Assembly (NCBI GenBank): GCA_963580285.1
Contig: OY757020.1
Span: forward strand, 104,163,497 to 104,227,496
Length of the DNA stretch: 64,000 bases
Direction: 5' to 3'
From: Lucinisca nassula
Lineage: Eukaryota > Mollusca > Bivalvia > Lucinida > Lucinidae
Below the pieces are notes generated by a model. That model had not been told where the DNA came from. It ran no database searches and worked only from the letters and a program-made list of their open reading frames with translations. How positions within the stretch are numbered: the first letter of the stretch is position 1; the number at the start of each line of letters is the position of its first letter. Of this stretch, positions 41,985 to 53,567 are shown piece after piece. The position numbers were made by a program, and so were the translations under genes.

Positions 41985-43910
41985 AGGATTTGTTAGGATA
42001 ACAAGGTCCAAAATAGTTATTTTCAGCAAAGACGTGGACATAACTCTATAAGTAATAATCCGACATTGTCATGTTTTGAACCCGTTCGAGCTTTTATTCC
42101 TTACTTACCTATATGCAAGTTTCAGGAAGAGACGGTCAAAACTTAGGGGCTCATGGTGATGGCAATGTCAAAAATAGGCATTTCAACAATCAAAGGGATG
42201 TAACTGCATGACAGACAAGCTAACTTCGCGTTTTCAAACTCATCCAAGCAGTTTTCCCGAGCCACTTATGTGTTGGTTTCAGGAAGATCCGATTATAGCT
42301 AAGGGACTTATGGTGATGACAAGGCCCAAAACTCATTCAAGTTGTTATCCCCAACCTACTCATGTGTTAGTTTCAGGAGAATCCGATTAAAGCTAAAGCG
42401 CTTATGGTGATGACAAGGTCCACAATAGGCTTTTTCAGCAATCAAAGGGACATAACTCTATTAAACAGAGGCCGACCTTGCCAGTTTCGAACTCACCCAA
42501 GCCGTTATCCCCAACCTACGTATGGTTTAGTTTCAGGAAAATCATATTAAAACTATAGGACGTATGATGATGACAGGGCCCGAAGTAGGCATTTTTAGCA
42601 ATCCAAGGGACATTACCCTATGACAGACAGGTCGACCTCACCAGTTTTCGAACTCACACAAGCTGTTATCCCCAACATCTATGCATTTAGTTTCATGAAG
42701 ATCCGATTAAAGCTGAAGGACAGATGGTGATGACAAGGTCCCAAAATAGACATTTTCAGCAATCTATGTCCTCTATAAGTAATAGGCCGACATCGCCAGT
42801 TTTTCGAACTCATTTGAGTTGTTATCTCTGACTTACTTACAAGTAAGTTTCTAGAAGATACGATCAAACCTGAAGGGGCTACGGTGGTGACACGGTCACA
42901 AATAGGCTTTTTCAGCAATCAAGGGGACACAGCTTTATGATTAATAGGCCGACTTCACCAGTTTTCGAACTCATCCGAGCCTTTAACCCAAGACTACTTA
43001 TATATAAGTTTCAGAAAGAGGCGATCAAACCTGAAGGGGCTATGGTCGTGACACGAGCAAAAATAGACATTTTCAGCAATCAATGGGACATATCTCTATG
43101 ACTAATAGGCAGACTTTGTCAGTTTTCAAACCCATCCAAGCTTTTAGCCCATGCCTATATAAAGGGGCTACGGTGGAAACAAGGTCAAAAATTTTTAGCA
43201 ATTAATGGGACATTTGTTTGTTTGTGTGTTTGTATTAAAATTTAACGACCCAGTCAACACTATCAAGGTCATTTTTGAGCCGGTCAGTTTACTTATCCAC
43301 ACTGTTCCTGGGTAGACTTAGCTGCAAGCGGTTAACCTGTATAGTGCACATTCTTGCGCCAGAAACTGACAGCTGCCCTTCTTGAAGACAGGCAAATGAC
43401 CGTAGAAAAGATCCGATGATCAAACTCCAAGAAAGAATGTTGCCGACCCCGGCAGGTATCGAACCCGCGTCCTCCTGATTACCAGTCAGACGCGCATCCG
43501 ACTGAGCTACGGAGGCCGGCCAATCAATGGGACATAACTCTATGATTAACTGGCTGACTTCACAAGTTTTCGAACTCATCCGAGCTTTTTACCCCAAGCC
43601 TACTCATATACATGTGTGTTAGAAAGATCCGTTAAAAGCTGAAGGCGCTACAGTGGTTACAAGCATTTATCCGTTGTAAGTTTGTGGGACCTTGTTGTTG
43701 CCATAGCAATCAGAGTTTTTATTGAATTTTGGAAGAAAGCTTTAATATGTCACCAATCCTCCACCAGAGACATGTTATAGATGAGAAATGATTGAGATCA
43801 GCCTGCGAGCTGCAAAGATACAGTGTATAACTCGTCAAAGGTGCTGACTGACTGACGGACTAACGACGGATCGACTACCATACTATTAGCTCGGCCCAGC
43901 TGAGCTAAAA
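41985..43910. repeat. Pearl-like tandem array Q (about 150-bp units)
   Basis: About eleven degenerate units with GGGACATAACTCTATGA, CCAGTTTTCGAACTCATCC, GTTTCAGGAAGATCCGATTAAA and GGTGATGACAAGGTC. Interrupted by SINE B at 43214-43520. The end has ACTGACTGACGGACTAACGACGG and a terminal hairpin AGCTCGGCCCAGCTGAGCT at about 43891-43916. Confidence 0.75.
43214..43520 (-). mobile_element. SINE B, full length
   Basis: 15-bp duplication CAAT(T/C)AATGGGACAT (43199-43213, 43521-43535) inside array Q. The tRNA-like head on the - strand is GGCCTCCGTAGCTCAGTCGG. Confidence 0.93.
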
Positions 43911-43922
43911 CACGTTACTTAC

Positions 43923-43999
43923 CAGCCAACATCTGTTGATAACCATAAAGATGAAGCCACTTATCTGCATAAACAGGGACATCGTGAATGGAGGACTCA
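43923..43999 (-). CDS. Fatty acid desaturase exon
   Basis: A 77-bp - strand exon, acceptor TTCTTTCAG, donor GGCTG|GTAAGT. It enters with two bases (completing a Val codon) and reads SPPFTMSLFMQISGFIFMVI then NRCWL, ending in phase 0. The PP motif followed by a long hydrophobic run corresponds to the GPPLLIP-type membrane segment after the HQHKYFF region. Found by following the phases of the flanking exons, which fit exactly on both sides. An H-family MITE begins about 41 bp upstream of the acceptor. Confidence 0.87.
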
Positions 44000-44040
44000 C
44001 TGAAAGAACCGAGGGACATATTTTACTCACAACATCATTC

Positions 44041-44303
44041 CATAACAATAACACATCCGTGTGTCAACTGAGATTGTATTCTCTCATACCTCTAAAACGG
44101 TTATTGTTCTCATGAAAATTGGTAATAGTTATCATTTTTTTTTCAAACGTAATGGCTGTGGGTGCTCATTAAAAACCACAACCGATGTCTTGGAACTGAA
44201 ATAAGAAAAAAATATAAATACATGTACTCCTGTAAACCCCAGTGTTCTCAAATAAAGTGTGGTTTACAGGGGTCTTCGTTATATGGACTTGTTGATATGA
44301 TGG
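44041..44303. mobile_element. MITE H2, diverged, close to a desaturase acceptor
   Basis: Left end CATAACAATAACACATCCG, right end ATGGACTTGTTGATATGATG. Core reduced to GTGGGTGCTCATTAAAAACC. Confidence 0.75.
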
Positions 44304-44491
44304 ACTGTTACGCATTGTGTGGTAATACATGTAGATTTTTTTCTCAAATAACGAAAATAAATTCTTATGTTTGAAGGATTGTTGTCTAGCAACAGCCTAA
44401 GTTTCTAATGTCCAGTTTCACTTCTCAGGAGTTTCGCCTTTGAACAATAAGGATATATTTTGCTATGAATATGCTACCGCCAATCTATTTT

Positions 44492-44769
44492 CATTACATA
44501 ACACCCCCGTGCGGCATAGTGCATTTTTCACATCTCCAAAATGACTACTTTTCTGAAGAAAATCCTTGATATTTTTCTTATTTAAACTGCAAACATATGT
44601 TGTGGGTGCTCGTTAGAACCGCCTCTTTGAGGCGGTTTTAACGATTACCAACAGTCCATGTCTTGGAGCAGAAGTAAGAAAAATAATGCATGCCCCCGTA
44701 GACCCCAGTTTTCTCAATATGAAGTGGTGTTTAGTGGGATGTTCATTTCACGGACATGTTCACGTGACG
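44492..44769. mobile_element. MITE H2
   Basis: Ends CATTACATAACACCCCCGTG and CACGGACATGTTCACGTGACG. Palindrome CGTTAGAACCGCCTCTTTGAG / GCGGTTTTAACG. Confidence 0.87.
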
Positions 44770-44984
44770 TTAGTGGAAAATGAAAATCTCATTTGCCTAC
44801 ATGGATGAAAAAAAAATCAAAGAGAGAAAACACAACATCAAGCACATAAGAACGAAGGGGTTAATGGTTATATTTGCAGTTTATTTTAAGCTCTAAGATT
44901 GCAGATTAGTGGAAATCAGTGCAAGGCCAAAAAATGTCTCCAAGTTTCTTAAGGGATGACATTACGAATATAGTTCTGTATAAT

Positions 44985-45309
44985 TGTCACCCCCTTAAAC
45001 CCAACGTTTAGATTACAGGGGTATACATTATTTTTCTTATTTCTGTCTAAAAGCATACTTTGTGGGTATTCTTTAAAACAACATTACGCAAACAAGCCTA
45101 TGCAAATATATTGCCAACTTTATGGCCGAAAAAATGAACATTTTATGATGAAAACTTGTGACATTTTTCTTATTTCCGCTCAAAATATAGATTGTGGACA
45201 CTCGTTAGAACCGCCTCATCGAGGCGGTTCTAACGAGTACCCACAATCTATATTTTCTCTATATACAGTGGGGTTTAGGTGGGTATACATTTCACTTGTA
45301 AACCTGATG
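44985..45309. mobile_element. Truncated MITE H followed by an H/H2 chimera
   Basis: 44985-45081 is a left-half fragment. 45082-45309 starts CATTACGCAAACAAGCC (H) and switches after its perfect core (45195-45253) to H2-type TATACAGTGGGGTTTAGG. Confidence 0.75.
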
Positions 45310-45429
45310 AGTAGACACCTTTTTTGTATTACTGACAGTACTGCCAGTACTGAGTAGATCATAGTTTTTAGACATTGAAACGCCCTTTTGTGACGTAGCG
45401 TCTTTCTGAACAACTGTTCTGTTTCTTAA

Positions 45430-45600
45430 GAATACTTGCCATAATGTATTACTTCTACAACTACAAATAGAGATTGTGGGTGTTGGAAAGAACCGCCCAA
45501 TTAAAGCTGTTCTATCGAGTACCCGCAATACACTTTCAGCAAAAATAAATCTCATTGTGTCCTATAAACGGTACTTATTTCAGGACATCGCTTGATATGA
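45430..45600. mobile_element. MITE H, degenerate
   Basis: ATAGAGATTGTGGGTG, AAAGAACCGCCC and CTGTTCTATCGAGTACCCGC arms remain. Confidence 0.6.
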
Positions 45601-45772
45601 AATTATGAAAACATTAGTTGAATGATTTTTTTTTGTTTTGTTTTGTTTTACGGCCCAGTTGAATGTTATGAAGTGATGTTACGTTTCGCCAAACGTTGTT
45701 GTTATTCCTGAATATATTTAACTAAGCCACGCCGGTTACCAGCTACATGTATCAGCCAATCAGAGTACATGT

Positions 45773-46069
45773 TTTGTTTTTGTTTGTTTGATTTGAGGTT
45801 TAACGTCCCCGTCAACACTGTAAATGTCATTTTAGAGACGTTGCTTCCAATTTTGTGGGACTTTTACCCGACACTGAGATGAAATGACATCTCAAGCCCT
45901 GTCGCCCAATGAAACCAATAGGGTTTATTAGCATGGACGGTCCGCCTCGCACCGCAGTTCCTGGGCAGGCTTAGATCCTCTAAGCGGTTTACCAGTACTA
46001 GTGTGCGGGCTCTGCGTGGAAGCATCATGCAGCCCATATATTTCTTCAAGCCCCTATGGGCGGGGGCTA
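45773..46069 (-). mobile_element. SINE A, full length
   Basis: Flanked by CAGA(G/T)TACATGT (45761-45772, 46070-46081). Confidence 0.9.
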
Positions 46070-46129
46070 CAGATTACATGTACTTGTTATATATAAGGTT
46101 CATTCAATTCAAAATCTGTATGCCAAATA

Positions 46130-46378
46130 GTGTAATGAGCACCCCTCTAAACCCCACTTTATATAGAGAAAAGTTTGGTTTACGGGGTATTCATTATTTT
46201 CCTGATTTCTGTCCCGAGATATAGGTTATGGGTAATCGTTAGAACCGTCTCGATGAGGCTTTTCTAACAAGCACTCGCAACCTATATTTGAAGTATAAAT
46301 AATAAAAAAATATCACAAATCTACATGTACATAAAAAATAACCATTTTGAAGATGTGAAATGTAATGTGGATAGCAAC
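46130..46378. mobile_element. MITE H2, reverse, joined to the next copy
   Basis: GTAATGAGCACCCCTCTAAAC, core GTTAGAACCGTCTCGATGAG..., then GAAGATGTG...GATAGCAACC. Confidence 0.72.
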
Positions 46379-46657
46379 CATTATGATAACACACCCGTGC
46401 GACATAGTGCAATTTTTTCACATCTTCAAAATGGCTACTTTTCTGATGAAAATTGATGGTAGTTTTCTTATTTCTACTCCTAACATAGGTTGTGGGTGCT
46501 CGTTAGAACCGCCTCATTAAGGCGGTTCTTACCCACAAACTATGTCTTGGAGCGGAGCAGAAATAAGAAAAGTAATGTATACCCCATTAAACCCCAGTTT
46601 TCGCTATATAAAGTGGTGTTTAGGGGGCTGTTCATTTCACGGACTTGTTCACTGATG
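46379..46657. mobile_element. MITE H2
   Basis: Ends CATTATGATAACACACCCGTG and CACGGACTTGTTCACTGATG. The right arm has a 9-base deletion. Confidence 0.85.
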
Positions 46658-46689
46658 ATTAATACAACACCATGAGGAGGTAAAATCAC

Positions 46690-46800
46690 AACAGAACCAA
46701 AGGCGAGGATTGTGGCCACGTAAAATCGATTTAAGCCCACCCAAGCCCCCACCCCACCCCATCCCCATTAAAAACGTTTACTAACCGTTTCAAGGCATTC
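46690..46800. repeat. Dispersed repeat family I, fragment
   Basis: GGCGAGGATTGTGGCCACGTAAAATCGATTTAAGCCC, ACCGTTTCAAGGCATTC. Confidence 0.72.
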
Positions 46801-46878
46801 TTTTTTTCTGTTTCATGTTGCAGCTCGTCTTTACATATACATACATGTTTTGCTACATGCAATACTCTTTCACTTTGC

Positions 46879-47440
46879 ATTATAAAACACGCCCATTCAA
46901 ATATTGAAAATTTTACCACCAAAAATGAAAATTTTCAGATAAAAAGAGGCTGACATTTTTTAGAGTTCTGCTCAAAACATAGAACGAGGCAGTTCTAACG
47001 AGTACCCACAATCCATGTTTTTTAGCAAAAATAAGAAACATAATATATACCGTTGTAAAATCCAGTTTTACTTGTTTGTTTGATTTTAGCTTCAACTTCC
47101 CCGTCAACATTATTTAAGTCATTTTGGAATCTTTGATTCCAATTTTTGTGGAACTTTTACCCAACATCGAGATGAAATGACTTCTCATGCCCTGTCGCCC
47201 AATGAAACCAATAGGGTTTATATGCATGAACGGTTCGACTCGTACCACTTTGCCTGTGTAGGCTTAGAACCCCTAAGCGGTTTTCCAGTACTCATGTTCG
47301 GTCGGTTTCAACTCTTTGTGGAAGCATCATACAGCCCAATCTATTTGTTCTGGCCCCGATGGGCGGGGCGGCCCAGTTCCACTATCCAAAAGGGGAGGGG
47401 GTTGAGGGGGTTAAGGTTCGATAGGTGTGTTTTCGTGATG
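46879..47440. mobile_element. MITE H interrupted by SINE A
   Basis: Ends CATTATAAAACACGCCC and AGGTGTGTTTTCGTGATG; only the right hairpin arm (GAGGCAGTTCTAACGAGTAC) survives. Confidence 0.83.
47073..47372 (-). mobile_element. SINE A, full length
   Basis: 300 bp, flanked by CCAGTT(TT/CC)ACT (47062-47072, 47373-47383), inside the MITE. Confidence 0.9.
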
Positions 47441-47465
47441 GATAGCGGTTTGGCCATTTTGTAGG

Positions 47466-47732
47466 CATCACGAAAACACACCTATATAATTTTGACCCCC
47501 TTGAACCCCACTTTTATATAGTAAAACTGGGGTTTCCGGGGGTATACCTTATTTTTCCTATTTCTGCTCTAAAATATAGATTGTGGGTACTCGTTAGAAC
47601 CGCCTCGATTATGTGCCCACAATCTATATTTTGAGCAGATATAAGAAAAATATCACAATTTTTCATCATAAAATTTTCATTTTTTCGGCGATAAAGTTGG
47701 CAATGTATTTGTATAGGCGTGTTTGCGTACTG
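47466..47732. mobile_element. MITE H
   Basis: Ends CATCACGAAAACACACC and GGCGTGTTTGCGTACTG. The right hairpin arm is cut to ATTATGTGCCCACAATCTA. Confidence 0.85.
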
Positions 47733-47737
47733 AAAGT

Positions 47738-47870
47738 AACTGTCCTTTTGGCTTTCTGCTTGTGACGTTTTCAATAAGGTGAAGTTGTTTTTTCTTCGTG
47801 TTTATTTTCTTCCTTTCGAAGTCTTGGATGGGAGTCGTGAGGTATCGATTCCTATGTTCCCACATAGGTT
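47738..47870. repeat. Dispersed repeat family I, fragment
   Basis: GAAAGTAACTGTCCTTTTGGC...TGACGTTTTCAAT...GGGAGTCGTGAGG. Confidence 0.65.
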
Positions 47871-47976
47871 GGACTGTCATTGGTGATTACACAATGTGAA
47901 AGCGTGTTTCAAGTGCCAAATACACCATGTTTCATTTCCCTGAATGCTCAGCATTTTTTTACAAATATAAACTTAC

Positions 47977-48037
47977 CTGCGAAATAATAAATATGTTGCT
48001 TATGAAATGGTAACGGATTCTTCCAATACTTGGCAGC
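47977..48037 (-). CDS. Fatty acid desaturase micro-exon
   Basis: A 61-bp - strand exon, acceptor TTCTTCCTTTCAG, donor TTTCGCAG|GTAAGT. It reads AAKYWKNPLPFHKQHIYYFA plus one base. This corresponds to the KYLPYNHQHKYFF region of front-end desaturases, here KYWKNPLPFHKQHIYYF. It starts in phase 0 after the exon at 59753-59818. An H2-type MITE begins about 21-23 bp upstream of the acceptor, so the branch point probably lies inside the MITE or in the short strip beside it. Confidence 0.88.
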
Positions 48038-48059
48038 CTGAAAGGAAGAAAACATATTT

Positions 48060-48322
48060 TGTAACGCTAACAAGTCCGTGAAATGAACTCCCCATTTTAC
48101 CCCACTTTATGTAGAGAAAACTGGGGTCTAGGGTGTATACATTGTTTTCCGTATTTCTGCTCATAGACATAGGTTGTGGGTACTCAATGAGGCGGTTCTA
48201 ACGAGCACAAAAATCTATGTTTGAAGTATAAATAAGAATAATATCACAAGTTTTCATCAGGAAATTGACTGTTTTGGAGTTGTGAAAAATGCATTATTAC
48301 GCACGGGTGTGTTAAAGTAATG
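48060..48322. mobile_element. MITE H2 just upstream of a desaturase acceptor
   Basis: Left GTAACGCTAACAAGTCCGTG, right GCACGGGTGTGTTAAAGTAATG. The left arm is lost from the core (ACTCAATGAGGCGGTTCTAACGAGC). Confidence 0.82.
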
Positions 48323-48990
48323 TGGTATTCAAACATAATATTAAGGCAATTAAGAAATGAGCATACATTATTTGGCGTTCATCAAAATATGAAAAACATC
48401 GGGTTACGAGTTAATTAAGTGAACCCTGAAGGGTTTAACTTATTCGAGTTTCACTTAAACATTGCTACTGGCGCGATGTTGTTCATAATTCGAAGAACGT
48501 TACATAAATTACCTTTTTATTACTTATATTTTCTATCTTTTTCATCTAATGGTTCTATATTTTTATCCATTAGATGAAAAAGATAATGTAAAAGTGCTAA
48601 AATGAAAGACGAAAACAATTGCACGCAGTGTTCCTATTGACAGCGGCACAGCGTCGTAGGCGCCGTCCAATCATATTGAAGAGAACCATTGTTTATTTCG
48701 ACATCACTGACGTCGCTTGAGACAATATTTTATACTTTGAAGCAAAATCAATGCATTTCTGAAACAAATAAAAAGTATATGTTCTCACACTGTGGAAAAT
48801 TACATGACCTTGTTATTTTCACAGTTTCAGCCCGGACTACTTTTTCTCGCCAAATGACTCTTTGAACTGTATAAAGCTGGATTCAAAATGGCGACCTGTT
48901 TATGTTTTGAAACGCCATAGCCAGGTCAAAATTGTGACGATACGATCGATCAATTACCGTAAGTGTCCTTATAAATTATAAAATAAAAAG
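48323..48990. other. Intron with one perfect hairpin
   Basis: 48534-48585 is a perfect 19-bp stem (TATCTTTTTCATCTAATGG and its complement) with a 14-base loop. No exon recognised in the rest. Confidence 0.6.
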
Positions 48991-48992
48991 AA

Positions 48993-49128
48993 AATTTACT
49001 TTTTTCGGTGGACATCTCGTGTGTTGAAAACATCCGAATTGGCACTCGTGCTTCGCACTCGTGAAAAATTGGATGTTTTCAACATACTCGATGAAATATT
49101 TTTGGTATCCACCTCAACAAAGTAAATG
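48993..49128. mobile_element. Foldback MITE
   Basis: Arms ATTTACTTTTTTCGGTGGAC ... GTGTTGAAAACATCC and GGATGTTTTCAAC ... ATCCACC-AACAAAGTAAAT, around the centre CACTCGTGCTTCGCACTCGTG. Confidence 0.8.
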
Positions 49129-49133
49129 TCTTC

Positions 49134-49417
49134 CATCACGAAAACAGGCCTATATAATTTTGACCCCCTCGAACCCCACTTTTTTATAGTAAAACTGGGG
49201 TTTCCGGGGTTATACCTTATTTTTCTTATTTCTGCTCTAAGATATACGTAGATTGTGGGTACTCGTTAGAACCGCCTCGACGAGGCGGTTCTAACGAGTG
49301 CCCACAATCTATATTTGGAGCAGAAATAAGAAAAATATCGCAATTTTTCATCATAAAATTTTCATTTTTTCGGCGATTAAGGTGGCAATATATTTGTATA
49401 GGCGTGTTTGCGTAATG
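49134..49417. mobile_element. MITE H, best-preserved copy
   Basis: Ends CATCACGAAAACAGGCC and GGCGTGTTTGCGTAATG. Near-perfect core TAGATTGTGGGTACTCGTT and complement (49250-49314). Flanked by ATGTCTTC at 49126-49133 and 49419-49426. Confidence 0.9.
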
Positions 49418-49577
49418 TATGTCTTCACTGAAGTAAGAACAATATTGCGTCCCAGTGTTAAGTATAGGGTTTTATGTAAATGCACAAAAAATGTAAATAT
49501 AGCAAAATAATGTGGTTTCAAGGATCATTAACGAGTTCCTAATAACAATAATAATAATAATAAACAAGGTATTTCAG

Positions 49578-49880
49578 TTACCCGCCCATCGGGGCTTGTG
49601 GAAAAAAATTTGGGCTGCATGATGCTTCCACGCAGAGCTGAATCCGACAGCACACGAGTACTGGTAAACTACTTATCTAAGCCTGTCCAGGCAAAGCGAT
49701 GCAAGTAGGACCGTCCATGCTTATAAATCCTATTGGTTTCATTGGGCGACAGGGCTTGAGATGTCATTTTATCTCAATGCCGGGTAAAAGTCCCACAAAA
49801 TTGGAAGCAACGTCTCCGAAATGACTTACATAGTGTTGACGGGGACGCTAAACATCATATTAAACAAACAAATCAAAAAC
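49578..49880 (+). mobile_element. SINE A
   Basis: CCCGCCCATCGGGGCTTGTGG head, GGGGACGCTAAACATCATAT tail. Target duplication not clear. Confidence 0.85.
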
Positions 49881-50214
49881 AAAACATAAATCAAACTTGA
49901 AAATTTACCTGTACATTTATATAATCATTTCCATCCATTAGTTGATGTATTTTGATTGGTAGCCAGAAATGCGCGTGGCTAAATTAAATTATTCAGTGGG
50001 ACAAGGGTTAACTATAAGTTTTGTTCCTGGAAATACTCTGAGAATGTAAAGAAATACACCCTGTTCTGCTGAGGCGAGGTCGCAGCTCAATAGTAAACTA
50101 TGACGCTAAAGTATCCGTCTCCGTATGACCTTAGCTGTTGGTGGGACGCAACACTCAAACATTCATTTATGATTGTAAATAAAAGAGGAAAATAACAACG
50201 CATCATTACCATAA

Positions 50215-50527
50215 CATCACGAAAACACGACTATATAATTTTTACCCCCTTGAACCCCATGTTTATAAAGTGAAACTGCCGTTTACAGGGGTAAACCTTA
50301 TTTTTCTTATTCCTGCTTTAAAATATAGATTATGGGTACACGTTAGAACCGCCTTATCGATAAAGATTGTGGGTACTCGTTAGAACCGGCTCGATTAGGC
50401 GGTTCTAACGTGTACCCACAATCTATATTTTCAGAAGAAAAAGAAAAAAATCCAAATTTTTCATCCTAAAATTTTCGAAGTTCGGCGGTAAAGTTAACAA
50501 CGTATTTGTATAGGCGTGTTTTCGAAA
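50215..50527. mobile_element. MITE H with partly duplicated left arm
   Basis: The left arm appears twice: TAGATTATGGGTACACGTTAG, then AAGATTGTGGGTACTCGTTAG, before a single right arm. Confidence 0.83.
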
Positions 50528-50593
50528 TGACACACTAATCTCTAGACCTTAGCGCAAAAAGTCAATAAGTGCAATACAAAATGTATTGCAGTT

Positions 50594-50874
50594 CATTAGG
50601 AAAACATGTCCGTAAGAAATAATGGCGTCCAACATGGTGTCAGAAAATGATAAATATTAGGTAAAAATGAAAACATCTTAATTACTTCTGCTTTCAACAT
50701 AGATTGTGGGTGCTCGCTAGAACCGCCTCAATGAGGCGGTTCTAACGAGTACCCACAATCTATGTTTTAAAGCAAAAATAAAGCAGATAGCGTATAGCCC
50801 CGTAAACCCCATTTTTTCTCTATATAAAGTGGGGTTTAGGGGGGTCTTCATTTCACGGACTTGTTATCGTGATG
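50594..50874. mobile_element. MITE H3
   Basis: Left end CATTAGGAAAACATGTCCG, right end CACGGACTTGTTATCGTGATG, perfect palindrome CGCTAGAACCGCCTC / GAGGCGGTTCTAACG. Confidence 0.88.
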
Positions 50875-51114
50875 ATTGACTTTTTTGCGCTTAGTAGTCA
50901 GGGATTTGAAATTCGTAGCACCCGTATTTAAGGAGTTTAATGCACCTTATTTTCTCACACTTAACTATGATATGAATTTATTGAGAGGTCTCTCCACATC
51001 TTGAAAATGGAGTTAGAAAATCAAAAAAGTGGGGAAAAAGACATAAAAAGGGGGGATAAATGTACCTACCCTCTTTTCTCATTTGAACATCCAAACAAAT
51101 CCAAACGACTTCTA

Positions 51115-51610
51115 CTCTGAAACTACAAGGCCAATTGGAACCAAATTACATGTGAAGCCGCCATGGGGTGGAAGAACAAACATATATTCTGAATGTCGGG
51201 GTCACGTGACCAAAATGTCCACCATGCTCATATATGGTAAAAGCCTTTGAAATCGCCCGTTCTCAGGAACCAATAAACCGATGGCCTTGAAACTTGATAT
51301 ACAATATTGGGCTCCCGGTCCCTTTCACAGTTTTTCAAATGATGACATTTGGTTGACCTTGACCTTTCTTACGTCAAGGTCACATACGGTCACTTAGGGC
51401 TTTGTATGGCAAAGACAGGATTTTCTGGTTCTGTTGCAGCTAATGACATCAGAGATGATATTTGCAACCAGCTAAATGATCCTGGGGCAATAAGATTACA
51501 TATTACTATTTTTTTCCAAAACTACTATGCTAACCGATACCAAATTTCATATACTGCATCAGTGTGGTCGAGAAATCAAAGTTTGTTTGAGGGATCTGTG
51601 TGATTGTCAC
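51115..51610. repeat. Dispersed repeat of N type
   Basis: ACCGATGGCCTTGAAACTTG, TTGACCTTGACCTTTCTTACGTCAAGGTCAC and repeated weak N-like blocks. The 84-codon open frame inside is not recognisable as a protein. Confidence 0.5.
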
Positions 51611-52715
51611 ACCAATATATGGCCAAAAGTGATTTTGAATTCTGCATCTCAGGAAATACAAAACCTTGGTACGCAACATTTTGGACTTTAGACCTGCTGA
51701 GATTGTTTAAAGCTGAACATAATGTATGCGACGGCAACAAAAAACAATGGTTGATTTAAAAATAATTTTGCAGCAATGGTCCTTCGATTGGCCTCTACTA
51801 AACCATTATGGTCGATTAAAATAAATGGCCACCAAAGGTGGGATAATTTATGTCCACTTGAGCTGTGGTGAGCGTAGTTTCCCATGGGCTGCTTATTTAT
51901 AACTTTATGTTCAGGGTAGTTATTAAAAGTCGCGTAAGCTTAATGGCAAGCGTAAACCATATCTAATTGGCGTTGTCATGATACAGCAGTCACAGTTTTC
52001 TGCTTTACTGATGGCGCTTGTTTGGTTATCTTTATTGCTTAGCTGCATTTTTCAGCCTTCATGAACCATTTACTCGATATTCAGTGGTAGTTTGGTATGA
52101 AGTTACCATGACGATAATACTTCTGAAAGACGACACAATCCAGCCTCCTTTTGACTGAAGGTCTGCGAAATTTGTCTGCAAACAAAAAAAAACAAAAAAA
52201 AAAAACATTATATAGTATTTGCATGGTAAAACGACGATTTTTCATAAATGTTTTATAGGTTTGTTTTAGTTTTTACCATTAATTTGCTGCATAAAAAGAT
52301 ACTCTACTAAATTTAAATATCAGCATCTAATTCTCCAACTGCGGATTTGATATACTTATTTGCTGATTGAATGACTCTGGTTTTGGTTGATCTTTTGGCA
52401 AACATGCGCAAATTGTGGTGACCACGTTACATGAAGATGCAGAAAAGGTCAGTCGAGAGTCTGTGTTGAACCCGATGTTCCCACCCTTCTTGACAAAAGT
52501 GTAGAAGAAGAAGCTTGATTTACATAGGAATCGTTACATTTATTAAGCGAAACATCGTCCCTGTTCAAAATAACTGACCTTTAAGGTGTCAACCTCAAGT
52601 AAGTTAAACTTTCATTCAGTTCCTTTCATAAGTACGAATGCATTTCCGCCAGAACGCCTGAAGAAAGGTGCCTGATGCTCTGTCTCTGGTATGGCTAACC
52701 GGAGCCTAACTATGG
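51611..52715. other. Intron, no recognised feature
   Basis: A possible - strand acceptor (GTTTGCAG at about 52182) leads into short open frames that do not fit the desaturase. Not called. Confidence 0.4.
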
Positions 52716-52717
52716 GT

Positions 52718-53190
52718 TCCTTGGCTGCAGCATTCTAGCTATTCCTTGCTGTTGAGTCCTCGTTGTTGTCTCGTCTCCTTATTCATTTGATTTTATGTTC
52801 GCGGAGATGTTGCATTGATGAGCTAGAAATTCATCATGCAGACTGAACAACTAATGGGTTTTAACTAAGACAACCAAGGGTTAAGATTGAGGCCACCTTA
52901 AATCAATTTAAGAGTCCACCCTAAACCCCAACACCCGTAAAACTTCTTACTGACCCCACTCCAAGGCGGTCCTTCTGTTGTGGTTTCTTATTTTCAGAGT
53001 TGGTCTTTAAGATGTATGTATTGCTAATGCGTTTTTCTGTATTTTGGATAGCTGTTTGGCCATGTGGGGAGTTAACTGTCCTTCTGACTTTCCATTCGTG
53101 ACGTTTTCAAGTTGGTGTTTTGAATGGGAGGTGCGAGGTATTTTGTATAGGTTCCTGGTCATTGCCTACACTCTGTTTGTCAAATCATGA
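52718..53190. repeat. Dispersed repeat family I, near full length
   Basis: GCATTCTAGCTATTCCTTGC ... GAGATGTTGCATTGATGAG ... CTCCAAGGCGGTCCTTCTG ... CTTTCCATTCGTGACG. Confidence 0.75.
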
Positions 53191-53567
53191 TAGAAGACCC
53201 TTTTGGCAAATCTGTGTGGAACAATTGGGGTGGTTGGGTGAGGCAAAGGTGACGCCTTTACCTTGCGCCAATAGGGCGTCCAAATGATATTGGCTTACAG
53301 CTAGACAAGACCTGCTGTTCTTGCAGCAGGTAATGGTAGAGGGGGAATACTGTTATTTCTTCTATTTCTGCACTTATATTTATTTTCTTTTTTCTCTTCT
53401 GTCCCTCACTTTCATCTGCTCTACTATCACTTCTATCGCTTTTCTCTGGGAGAGGACACAAAATGACTAACAAGGGTGGACGTGCCTTTAAACCCAAAAC
53501 AATCAATATATGGGACTAATATCAGTAAAAGTAGTAAAAAAATAGATGAAGAACAGGTTAATCAGTG

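Noticed and set aside
49250..49330. Hairpins followed by T-runs resembling intrinsic terminators
   Set aside because: They are MITE cores present on both strands equally; such termination has no role in this genome type.
51349..51603. 84-codon open frame
   Set aside because: Lies in repeat N, matches no family, and other N copies do not keep the frame open.
52100..52190. Possible - strand desaturase exon after GTTTGCAG
   Set aside because: None of the three frames gives desaturase-like sequence, and the phases do not fit between exons 59753 and 48037, which already join directly.
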